A stretch of DNA of 5,525 bases, from NCBI GenBank assembly GCA_030426005.1, contig JAUHZM010000214.1, positions 1 to 5,525 of the forward strand, written 5' to 3'. Origin of the DNA: Gammaproteobacteria bacterium. GTDB lineage: Bacteria; Pseudomonadota; Gammaproteobacteria; Arenicellales; Arenicellaceae. The position numbers and the translations under genes were made by a program. Of this stretch, positions 1-5,525 are shown piece by piece. How positions within the stretch are numbered: position 1 is the stretch's first letter; each line of letters opens with the position of its first letter. A model generated the notes under the pieces. That model did not search any database and had not been told where the DNA came from. It was given only the letters and a program-made list of their open reading frames with translations.

Positions 1-938
1 TCGGCGCCTCGGCTGATATTTGGAAACATCAGCGCGAACTCGGGGGGCTGTGCCGATTTTGCGGCATTTAGTTTTTCAAGAGCCTGTGTTTTTGCTGTGT
101 CTGCATCTCGAGTGACCCATCGCAGCCAGTGACCGGCTTTGGCCGAACCGGAGATGCGCACCAGGCGTTTATTGCGATCAACGGAAATAACGTGGTGTAG
201 CCGATAGTATCCGGCGTCTAGAGAAGCTTGATCTGGTGTCTCTGATACCGCGCACAACAGGCCAAAAAATTCATTGGGTTCAGCGTTGTTAACGTAGGAG
301 AGTAGGTTATCACTTGCCGCTTGCAAGTCGACTTCATAGAGACTGTGGCTTTGTGCTCGGTTAATTTGCATGCTGGGCGACAGCGATTTCGTGCCTTCAA
401 ACACCACCACCGTTTTTCGCAGAGTATTGGGGAACCCCGCGTGCATGTACTCGCGTTCAACGATCCGGCCACTAGTCCAAACGGAGTAGGGGCCATCACC
501 GTATTCATCCGTTGTTACTGCGCCGAATTGGTTCTCTTCAGTTGAGTTAACGGCGATGATCGCCGCATTCGGTGTGGCAATCGTGAGTAACAGATCTGGG
601 TCGATACCCTGTTGCTGGAGAATTGACAGTGGTTGTAGCCCGAGCTCGCGTGGGAACACCATGGCTACGGCGCCTTCCACATCTAATATCCACTCTTCCT
701 CAGTCAGCAGCCCTTTGGCGCAACAGCCAAATATTTGTGGTGTGCCAGCGGCTTTAGCCGCTTCCCGAATAGCCTGTTGCGGCTCATACGCGTAGCCATT
801 GGTCAAAAACAGCAGAACGCTCCCAACCGTGCAGTTTGGCATTTTATTGAGTGCGTTTTGAACCGCTTTGCGAGCGTGCTCGATAGAGGCGGTTGCGCCA
901 TAGCTAAAACCAGAGGCTACGCGGGAATGATTAGTCAT
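1..938 (-). CDS. FIST-domain sensory protein (NosP-like), C-terminus cut by window edge
   Basis: An open frame of 312 codons runs from an ATG at 938 to the left edge without a stop. The protein begins MTNHSRVASGFSYG. Residues about 35-190 look like a FIST N domain, with IFGCCAKGLLTEEE (69-82) matching the glycine/cysteine turn of that family, followed by EGAVAMVF. From about residue 197 (SHSLYEVD) to the edge it resembles FIST C, ending FALMFPNISRG. FIST proteins are cytoplasmic ligand-sensing proteins that usually signal to histidine kinases or cyclic-di-GMP enzymes. The NosP subgroup binds haem and nitric oxide. Haem binding here is not shown by the sequence. Near the C-terminal end many FIST_C domains carry a cysteine (FSC-type) where this protein has Asn307. 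No signal peptide or membrane helix is visible. The ATG overlaps the nth stop by 8 bases (ATGACTAA), suggesting translational coupling, and a weak purine stretch (AAAGAGAAAG) precedes it. The family call is fairly sure and the ligand unknown. A partner kinase, if any, would lie beyond the edge. Confidence 0.85.
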   Translation of the reverse strand, partial: MTNHSRVASGFSYGATASIEHARKAVQNALNKMPNCTVGSVLLFLTNGYAYEPQQAIREAAKAAGTPQIFGCCAKGLLTEEEWILDVEGAVAMVFPRELGLQPLSILQQQGIDPDLLLTIATPNAAIIAVNSTEENQFGAVTTDEYGDGPYSVWTSGRIVEREYMHAGFPNTLRKTVVVFEGTKSLSPSMQINRAQSHSLYEVDLQAASDNLLSYVNNAEPNEFFGLLCAVSETPDQASLDAGYYRLHHVISVDRNKRLVRISGSAKAGHWLRWVTRDADTAKTQALEKLNAAKSAQPPEFALMFPNISRGA

Positions 939-1569
939 CGATGACTTTCTCTTTATATTCGCATAGGTCGCTGATGAGACAGGAGCCACAGCGCGGTTTG
1001 CGCGCGATGCACGTATAACGTCCATGCAATATTAGCCAGTGGTGCGCATCGACCAGAAATTCTTTGGGGACAAATTTAAGTAAGGCTTTTTCTACCGCCA
1101 GCACTGTTTTACCAGGTGCTATCTTGGTGCGGTTGGCAACGCGAAAAATGTGTGTGTCGACCGCCATAGTTGGGTGTCCAAATGCCGTATTGAGTACCAC
1201 ATTGGCAGTTTTGCGGCCGACACCGGGTAACGCTTCTAAGGCTTCGCGGTCTTCAGGCACTTCACTGTTATGTTGGTCGATTAATATTTTGCAGGCAGCA
1301 ATGACATTCTTGGCTTTACTGTTATACAAACCGATGGTTTTGATGTACTCACTCAGGCCGTCTACGCCCAAGGCGTAGATCGCTTCAGGAGTGTTCGCAA
1401 CCGGGTACAGTTTCGCGGTGGCTTTGTTGACGCCGACGTCTGTGGCTTGCGCAGACAAAATAACCGAAATCAGCAGTTCGAAATTACTCGAGTAGGCCAA
1501 TTCCGTCTCTGGCTTAGGGTTGTGTTCGCGAAAACGTCGAAAGATTTCGTACCGTTTTTCTTTATTCAT
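931..1569 (-). CDS. nth: Endonuclease III (DNA glycosylase / AP lyase)
   Basis: This is a 212-residue base-excision repair enzyme that removes oxidised pyrimidines from DNA and cleaves the resulting abasic site by beta-elimination. The helix-hairpin-helix LPGVGRKTA (114-122) carries the catalytic Lys120, and VDTHIFRV holds the catalytic Asp138. The C-terminal [4Fe-4S] loop has cysteines 187, 194, 197 and 203 in the C-X6-C-X2-C-X5-C spacing. All these residues have the same numbers as in E. coli Nth (211 residues), which also supports the ATG chosen. It lies 30 bases after the rnfB-like gene and overlaps the FIST gene by 8 bases. No Shine-Dalgarno sequence is visible before the ATG. Instead the leader carries a 13-base element also found before the membrane-protein gene at 5110. 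The gene is intact. Confidence 0.98.
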   Translation of the reverse strand: MNKEKRYEIFRRFREHNPKPETELAYSSNFELLISVILSAQATDVGVNKATAKLYPVANTPEAIYALGVDGLSEYIKTIGLYNSKAKNVIAACKILIDQHNSEVPEDREALEALPGVGRKTANVVLNTAFGHPTMAVDTHIFRVANRTKIAPGKTVLAVEKALLKFVPKEFLVDAHHWLILHGRYTCIARKPRCGSCLISDLCEYKEKVIDD

Positions 1570-1576
1570 CGTGAAG

Positions 1577-1589
1577 TGCGATTGCGTTA
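1577..1589 (-). promoter_or_regulatory. Leader element shared with the gene starting at 5110
   Basis: The minus strand reads TAACGCAATCGCA here, ending 7 bases before the nth ATG. The leader of the gene at 5110 has TAACGCAATAGCA at the same 7-base distance (12 of 13 identical). Both leaders lack a recognisable Shine-Dalgarno sequence. Function is unknown; a translation-initiation or mRNA-binding role is a guess, and chance remains possible. Confidence 0.3.
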
Positions 1590-1599
1590 CGTGACCGGA

Positions 1600-2229
1600 T
1601 TAATTATCACGCGCTTTGACACGCGCGATCGCCGCAGCGATGTCCATTTTTATCTGTTCACTGCCTTTTTCTTTGCGCAGCTCTTTCAATTTCTTCAGTG
1701 AGCTTTTGGACTGATTGCGTTTTTGTTCGCGTGCCAGCTTTGCGTTAGTTTGTTCGCGCGCTCGCGTGGTTGCTGCCGGGGAATAGTCATCCCAGCGCCA
1801 AGTTAGATCCGCTTGCTGCGGCTGGTCAATCATATCGATGCAGTCGACCGGGCACGGCTCTAAACATAGCTCACAGCCAGTGCAATCGCGTTCAATAACC
1901 GTGTGCATGCGTTTGGCACTGCCAATAATTGCGTCGGTTGGGCATGCCTTGATGCACATAACGCACCCAATACAGACTGACTCGTCAATGACCGCAACCT
2001 GTTTGGGTTTATGAACACCGAACTTGGGGTTAAGCGGTTTACCGATCTTCCCGAGCAGACTCGCCAGGCCGCGGATGGTGACATCGCCACCTGGCGGGCA
2101 TTGATTGATATCAGCCTCGCCGTCGGCAATCGCAACTGCATAGTCATGGCAACGTGGATAGCTACATTGCGTGCACTGAGTTTGCGGTAACCATTCGTCA
2201 ATGGCTTTGATTTTAGCGTCGCGTTGCAT
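1600..2229 (-). CDS. rnfB: RnfB/RsxB-family iron-sulfur protein, soluble orphan form
   Basis: The protein has 209 residues from the ATG at 2229. An N-terminal four-cysteine domain of RnfB type, LPQTQCTQCSYPRC onward, has Cys19, 22, 27 and 44 (C-X2-C-X4-C-X16-C) for one [4Fe-4S] cluster. Two ferredoxin motifs follow: Cys86/89/92/96 and Cys116/119/122/126, each C-X2-C-X2-C-X3-C-P. Residues about 155-209 form a basic, lysine-rich, probably helical tail. In full Rnf/Rsx complexes RnfB starts with a membrane helix and works with subunits A, C, D, G and E. Here that helix is absent and metG and nth are the direct neighbours, so it probably acts as a cytoplasmic electron carrier with an unknown partner. 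As far as I recall, similar orphan copies beside metG or nth occur in xanthomonads and betaproteobacteria. A longer open frame begins at 2373, but it would overlap metG by over 130 bases and its extra residues are unlike RnfB. No clear ribosome binding site is visible. Family certain; role not. Confidence 0.88.
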   Translation of the reverse strand: MQRDAKIKAIDEWLPQTQCTQCSYPRCHDYAVAIADGEADINQCPPGGDVTIRGLASLLGKIGKPLNPKFGVHKPKQVAVIDESVCIGCVMCIKACPTDAIIGSAKRMHTVIERDCTGCELCLEPCPVDCIDMIDQPQQADLTWRWDDYSPAATTRAREQTNAKLAREQKRNQSKSSLKKLKELRKEKGSEQIKMDIAAAIARVKARDN

Positions 2230-2239
2230 GAGGTAGGGC

Positions 2240-4273
2240 TTACTTAACGCGCATACCTGGTTCAGCGCCATCGTCCGGATTGAGGATGAATAAATCGCTG
2301 CCACCGGGCCCGGCCGCCAGCACCATGCCTTCTGATAATCCAAAACGCATTTTGCGCGGCGCCAAATTAGCAACCATGACGGTCAATTTGCCAACCAGCT
2401 CTTCAGGTTGGTATGCGGACTTGATACCCGCGAAGACATTACGTTGTTCACCACCCAAATCCAGTGTTAATTGCAGCAATTTATCTGCGCCGTCCACATG
2501 TTGTGCATCAACGATTTTGGCAATACGAAGGTCGACCTTGGCAAATTCGTCGTAGTTGATCTCGGCAGAAATCGGATCTTTCGCGAGCGGCGAGTTTGGA
2601 TCCAGCGTTGGTTCTAAGGATTCTTTGCTCTCTTCAATCATGGCCGTAATCGCATCGCTCTCGATGCGTGTCATTAATGGGGTAAATTTGTTGATCTGGT
2701 GATCTAGTAGGGGTTGTTGTAGGTCATCCCAGCGCAACGGATCAATATTCATAAACGCTTCAGCTCGAGCGACCAAGTCCGGCAAGATCGGCTTCAGGTA
2801 AATGCAGAGCGAACGGAAAGCATTGATACCAGCCGTGCATGCGGCTTGTACTTCATCAATCTTGCTGTCGTCTTTAATCAGGACCCAAGGCTTGTGTTCA
2901 TCAATAAATTGGTTGGCTTTGTCAGCCAGCGCCATGATTTCGCGCATGGCGAGTGAAAACTCTCGTTTCTCATAGCGTTGCGCGATGGTGTCTGCGGCAT
3001 CCGCAAACGCTTGGTGCAGTTCTGGTGCAGCAGATTCTTTAGCTAATCGTCCATCAAAGCGCTTGCCAATAAACCCAGCACAGCGTGAGGCGATATTCAC
3101 CATTTTGCCGACCACGTCGGAGTTAACCCGCGCAGTAAAGTCTTCCAGGTTTAAATCCATATCGACGACATTGCTGCTCAGTTTGGCAGCAAAGTAATAG
3201 CGCAGATACTCTGGGTTTAGGTGTTTGAGATAAGTCTCGGCCATCACGAACGTGCCGCGCGACTTAGACATTTTAGCGCCGTCAACAGTCAGAAAGCCGT
3301 GCACGAACACACCAGTCGGGATTCGAAAGTCCGCGGCGTGCAGTAGCGCGGGCCAAAATAATGTGTGGAATCGGACGATGTCTTTGCCGATAAAATGGTA
3401 AAGCTCGGTACCGTGATCTCCAGCGTTCCAATACGCATCCCAATCGTCCCCGCTCTTTTGGCAGGCGACCTGATGGCTCGCCATGTAACCGATGGGCGCG
3501 TCGAGCCACACGTAAAAGTACTTGCCGGGTGCTTCGGGAATTTCAAAACCCCAGTAAGGCGCATCGCGACTGATATCCCAGTCAATTAGCCCGCTTTCAA
3601 ACCACTCGCCGAGTTTGTTAGCGATCTCGGGCTGCAGTGCCGGTGAGTCTTTCCACTCATTCAGCATCGCTTCAAAGTCGCTGACCTTAAAGAAATAGTG
3701 CTCGCTCTCGCGTTCCACTGGTGGTTTGCCAGACAACACCGAATACGGATCAATCAGGTCAGTGGTGTCATAGGTGGTACCGCAGACTTCGCAGTTGTCG
3801 CCGTATTGATCCGGGCTTTTGCACTTAGGACAGGTGCCTTTGACGTAGCGGTCTGGCAGAAACATGCCTTTTTCTTCGTCGTACGCCTGTTTGATGGTGC
3901 GCACATCGATATGCCCCTTGGCCTTGATACGCTGGTAAATCTCGCTACTAAGACGCTGGTTTTCAGGGTGGTGCGTGCCACTGTAATTGTCTAGGTGGAT
4001 GTGAAACCCGGTCAGTGACTCCGTATGTTGCGCTTCGATCTGATCGATTAGTTGTTGTGCGGTCAGGCCTTGTTTTTCAGCCCCCAACATAATGGGTGTG
4101 CCGTGCTGGTCATCGCCACCAACAAAGGTGACCTGATGACCTCTAAGTCGTTGAAAACGCGCCCAGAAATCAGCCTGCATGAAGCCAACCATATGCCCCA
4201 GATGAAGTGGACCATTGGCGTATGGCAGGGCGTTGGTAATCAGAATTTTACGTGGTGAATTAGGGTCAGACAT
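2240..4273 (-). CDS. metG: Methionyl-tRNA synthetase
   Basis: This class I aminoacyl-tRNA synthetase attaches methionine to initiator and elongator tRNA-Met in the cytoplasm. It has 677 residues, the same length as the E. coli enzyme. The Rossmann-fold catalytic domain opens with ITNALPYANGPLHLGH, carrying the HIGH-type signature HLGH at 24-27. The zinc knuckle has Cys148, 151, 161 and 164 (C-X2-C-X9-C-X2-C). The KMSKS loop is exact at 334-338. The anticodon-binding helical domain covers roughly 385-545. After a linker near 545-570, residues about 572-677 form the OB-fold tRNA-binding domain (FAKVDLRIAKI, ANLAPRKMRFGLSEGM), which serves dimerisation and tRNA binding in the long-form enzymes. 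The ATG start fits the conserved N-terminus; the leader has no visible Shine-Dalgarno sequence. The rnfB-like gene starts 10 bases after the stop. A candidate promoter lies in the 96-base gap upstream. Nothing is truncated or missing. Confidence 0.99.
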   Translation of the reverse strand: MSDPNSPRKILITNALPYANGPLHLGHMVGFMQADFWARFQRLRGHQVTFVGGDDQHGTPIMLGAEKQGLTAQQLIDQIEAQHTESLTGFHIHLDNYSGTHHPENQRLSSEIYQRIKAKGHIDVRTIKQAYDEEKGMFLPDRYVKGTCPKCKSPDQYGDNCEVCGTTYDTTDLIDPYSVLSGKPPVERESEHYFFKVSDFEAMLNEWKDSPALQPEIANKLGEWFESGLIDWDISRDAPYWGFEIPEAPGKYFYVWLDAPIGYMASHQVACQKSGDDWDAYWNAGDHGTELYHFIGKDIVRFHTLFWPALLHAADFRIPTGVFVHGFLTVDGAKMSKSRGTFVMAETYLKHLNPEYLRYYFAAKLSSNVVDMDLNLEDFTARVNSDVVGKMVNIASRCAGFIGKRFDGRLAKESAAPELHQAFADAADTIAQRYEKREFSLAMREIMALADKANQFIDEHKPWVLIKDDSKIDEVQAACTAGINAFRSLCIYLKPILPDLVARAEAFMNIDPLRWDDLQQPLLDHQINKFTPLMTRIESDAITAMIEESKESLEPTLDPNSPLAKDPISAEINYDEFAKVDLRIAKIVDAQHVDGADKLLQLTLDLGGEQRNVFAGIKSAYQPEELVGKLTVMVANLAPRKMRFGLSEGMVLAAGPGGSDLFILNPDDGAEPGMRVK

Positions 4274-4288
4274 TGGGTCGTGAATACG

Positions 4289-4345
4289 TGTGATCAGCGG
4301 ACTTTAATAAGCTCGCTAATGTAACCGTTTTGCGGCTTGATCACA
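4289..4345. repeat. Spaced 8-base inverted repeat flanking the metG promoter region
   Basis: The plus strand has TGTGATCA at 4289-4296 and its exact reverse complement TGATCACA at 4338-4345, separated by 41 bases. The arms bracket the candidate -10 box and touch the candidate -35 box of metG. They could be paired operator half-sites, but each arm contains the palindrome TGATCA and is short, so chance is a real alternative. Confidence 0.25.
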
Positions 4346-4346
4346 A
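4318..4346 (-). promoter_or_regulatory. Candidate sigma-70 promoter for the metG-rnfB-nth-FIST unit
   Basis: On the minus strand TTGTGA (4346-4341) and TACATT (4323-4318) are separated by 17 bases. Each matches its consensus hexamer at 4 of 6 positions. Transcription would begin near 4310, about 37 bases before the metG ATG. The match is modest and rests on spacing and location in the only sizeable gap of the window. Confidence 0.3.
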
Positions 4347-4353
4347 TGTCTGA

Positions 4354-4371
4354 AGCGCCTTGGCAGGCGCT
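4354..4371 (-). terminator. Hairpin at the end of the membrane-protein gene, without a U tract
   Basis: AGCGCCT and AGGCGCT form a perfect 7-base-pair, GC-rich stem around a 4-base loop (TGGC on the plus strand). It begins inside the TAG stop codon of the upstream gene. The RNA after the stem continues TCAGACATTG, so the uridine run of a classical intrinsic terminator is missing on this strand and also on the other. It may be a weak terminator, a pause site or a 3'-end-protecting stem. Confidence 0.35.
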
Positions 4372-5110
4372 ACTGGCGTACGATATCTTCGATTTGTAGC
4401 CCGGTCAGTCGGCCAATATTTTTGAATACGTAGAACATGGTAAAAACGGTGATGACCATGCACGGCACCACAATCACAGGGTAGCTGTAGAGGTTCATGG
4501 TCCCCAGTTCGCTATTGAAGGCATCGGTACCGGATTCACTGACCACGATCCATTTGGCGAGCACAAAATTTAGAATTGAAGAGAGCACGAACGAGCTTGC
4601 CAGCATCCAGGTTGCGTTGCGCAACATATTATCGAACTCAGGCTTCATGCCATTCGCCTCTAGCTGAGCTTCAACTTTTTCAGTGTCGAGTATGGTGTCG
4701 TTGAACAAAAATAACCGAACCAGTGGCTTCTTTGTATAAGTCGACAGTATGGTTGCGATGGCGATAATGCCGGGAATCAACGCTTCTTTATAGGCGATGT
4801 ATTCTTTGGGCAGTTTCAGAATGCCGATGCCCCCGGTCAATAGAATGCTGATGAAGCCGAGTGCTGGCACGAAGCCAATTTTCTTTTCAGAGATAAAGCC
4901 CCATAAACCAACCGCAGCAGGCAGGCTGAGCGCCACGATCAGCGCGTAAGTTGGTCCTAGACGATCATCCCCACTGGTATATTTCAGAATCAGGGTGGGG
5001 ATGATTACGCAAACGATCAGGTCGATGAATAAATGACTGGCGCCGGCCGGTTTAGGTGCAGCGCCAGACTCTATGGGTTCGATCTCGGTCGTTGTTTTTG
5101 GGTCAGTCAT
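4370..5110 (-). CDS. VC0807-family-like integral membrane protein
   Basis: The protein has 246 residues with a polar N-terminus (about 1-25, acidic and proline-rich) and about six hydrophobic segments, near 27-43, 54-72, 79-97, 109-125, 165-190 and 207-229. The block LGPTYALIVALSLPAAVGLW, then GFVPALGFISILLTGGIGILKL and a KEALIPG...TKKPLV stretch, resembles the poorly characterised VC0807 family of inner-membrane proteins, as I recall it. A charged loop between helices 4 and 5 (about 136-163) is probably cytoplasmic. No catalytic residues, transporter signature or ligand-binding motif can be recognised, so function is unknown. No signal peptide is seen; the first helix serves as the membrane signal. 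The start is 17 bases after the stop of the outer-membrane gene, suggesting a shared transcript. Its leader lacks a Shine-Dalgarno sequence and carries the 13-base element also found before nth. That a gene is here is near certain; the family name is less so. Confidence 0.85.
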   Translation of the reverse strand: MTDPKTTTEIEPIESGAAPKPAGASHLFIDLIVCVIIPTLILKYTSGDDRLGPTYALIVALSLPAAVGLWGFISEKKIGFVPALGFISILLTGGIGILKLPKEYIAYKEALIPGIIAIATILSTYTKKPLVRLFLFNDTILDTEKVEAQLEANGMKPEFDNMLRNATWMLASSFVLSSILNFVLAKWIVVSESGTDAFNSELGTMNLYSYPVIVVPCMVITVFTMFYVFKNIGRLTGLQIEDIVRQ

Positions 5111-5117
5111 AGTCGAA

Positions 5118-5130
5118 TGCTATTGCGTTA
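5118..5130 (-). promoter_or_regulatory. Leader element shared with nth, containing the upstream stop codon
   Basis: The minus strand reads TAACGCAATAGCA, 7 bases before the ATG at 5110, and differs at one base from the element before nth. Its first three bases are the TAA stop of the outer-membrane gene, so termination and restart would take place within it. The role is unknown. Confidence 0.3.
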
Positions 5131-5511
5131 GAAGCTGAAGCGAACACCAACAGAGGTTGTGTCGAACGAGCCTTCGATGCCATCTTCTTCGGCTTCCAGG
5201 CGACGCAGGTCTAGCGTAATTCCCAGATTGTCAGTGACAAAAAACTGTGCACCGACCCCGTAGGTGCTGCCTTCGTCCGCATCCGGTTTGCCAACATGAG
5301 CATTGATTTCAAATCGGTCGGTCAGATTAATTCGTGCGCCAGCTTCCGCTCCAACATAATGCAGGTCTTCGTCTTCTTCAAAGCCGCCTGCGCGTAGCGA
5401 CAGTTCATCGCGGCGACCACGAATCAATGCATAGACTTGCGTTTGAGGTAACTCGAAGGTCAAGCCAAAAGCAAGTGATGAGATATTGTCTTCAATATTG
5501 CCGCCAAAATT
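5128..5511 (-). CDS. C-terminal part of an outer-membrane beta-barrel protein, probable frameshift upstream
   Basis: The open frame gives 127 residues ending in ...TTSVGVRFSF. Short alternating polar/hydrophobic strands (SSLAFGLTFEL, VYALIRGR, ELSLRAGGF, VGAEAGARINL, FEINAHVGK, STYGVGAQFFV, LGITLDLRRL, TTSVGVRFSF) are separated by acidic, glycine-rich loops. A terminal phenylalanine preceded by alternating residues is the usual signal recognised by the BAM assembly machinery. It therefore looks like the end of a small OmpA/OmpW-type or porin-like barrel, exact family not recognised. No signal peptide is present, so the real start must lie further right. A TTG at 5463 could be called as start, but barrel-like sequence (NFGGNIEDNISSLAFG) continues in frame before it. 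That frame then meets a TGA at 5514-5512. The neighbouring frame reads LESDE up to the same place, so one missing A in a GAAATTTT run could explain the break. The case is either a damaged gene or a base error. Confidence 0.75.
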   Translation of the reverse strand, partial: NFGGNIEDNISSLAFGLTFELPQTQVYALIRGRRDELSLRAGGFEEDEDLHYVGAEAGARINLTDRFEINAHVGKPDADEGSTYGVGAQFFVTDNLGITLDLRRLEAEEDGIEGSFDTTSVGVRFSF

Positions 5512-5525
5512 TCATCGCTTTCGAG

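Noticed and set aside
218..508. Minus-strand open frame of 96 codons
   Set aside because: It is out of frame with and nested in the FIST coding region, whose frame shows clear domain similarity; its residues look random.
321..944. Several short plus-strand open frames
   Set aside because: They are antisense to the FIST gene, have no recognisable motifs and share no consistent frame.
1064..1701. Plus-strand open frames of 104 and 84 codons
   Set aside because: They run antisense to nth and the rnfB-like gene, both well supported by active-site and cluster residues.
1860..2201. Minus-strand open frame of 113 codons
   Set aside because: It is a shifted-frame reading of the rnfB-like gene and lacks its cysteine motifs.
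2230..2373. An upstream start at 2373 that would add 48 residues to the RnfB-like protein
   Set aside because: It lies almost wholly inside the metG C-terminal coding region in another frame, and the extra residues show neither a membrane helix nor RnfB similarity.
3282..3994. Open frames on both strands within metG
   Set aside because: They are shadows of the metG catalytic domain, which is intact through this whole stretch.
4354..4371. Hairpin as a classical rho-independent terminator
   Set aside because: The stem is good but no U-rich tract follows on either strand, so only a low-confidence terminator-like hairpin is recorded.
5128..5463. Complete 111-residue gene starting at TTG 5463
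   Set aside because: It has no signal peptide, starts in the middle of a barrel-like strand pattern, and similar sequence continues in frame upstream of the TTG.
1..5525. Mobile elements, CRISPR arrays, tRNA or rRNA genes, defence systems
   Set aside because: I saw no transposase, integrase, regular repeat-spacer pattern, tRNA-like cloverleaf or recognised defence domain; the window is almost filled by housekeeping-type genes.

Overview
The window reads as ordinary chromosomal DNA from a Gram-negative proteobacterium, most likely a gammaproteobacterium. A full-length E. coli-type MetG (677 residues with a C-terminal tRNA-binding domain), an Nth whose catalytic and cluster residues fall at E. 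coli positions, an RnfB/RsxB-family protein and an outer-membrane beta-barrel all point that way. Base composition looks close to balanced. Species cannot be assigned from the sequence. I see no insertion sequence, phage gene, CRISPR array, tRNA or rRNA.

Every supported gene lies on the minus strand, so transcription runs from high to low coordinates. In that order: the C-terminal part of an outer-membrane beta-barrel protein entering from the right edge (to 5128), with a probable one-base frameshift about 10 bases from the edge; a six-helix membrane protein resembling the VC0807 family (5110-4370); a 96-base gap with a hairpin, a candidate promoter and a spaced inverted repeat; metG (4273-2240); an rnfB-like ferredoxin without its usual membrane anchor and without the other Rnf subunits (2229-1600); nth, endonuclease III (1569-931); and a FIST-domain sensor-type protein (938 to the left edge), cut by the window.

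metG, rnfB, nth and the FIST gene are packed with gaps of 10 and 30 bases and a final 8-base overlap, so they probably form one transcript and nth and the FIST gene are probably translationally coupled. The barrel and membrane-protein genes are 17 bases apart and look like a separate upstream unit. MetG charges tRNA-Met, Nth removes oxidised pyrimidines from DNA, the RnfB-like protein is an electron carrier with three predicted [4Fe-4S] sites, and FIST proteins are sensory proteins, some of which (NosP) bind haem and sense nitric oxide. Any functional link among them is inference.

I found no clearly new system. The points most worth a second look are the leaders of nth and the membrane-protein gene, which share a near-identical 13-base element at the same distance from ATG; the possible frameshift in the barrel gene; the orphan soluble RnfB beside the Fe-S enzyme Nth; and the nth-FIST overlap.
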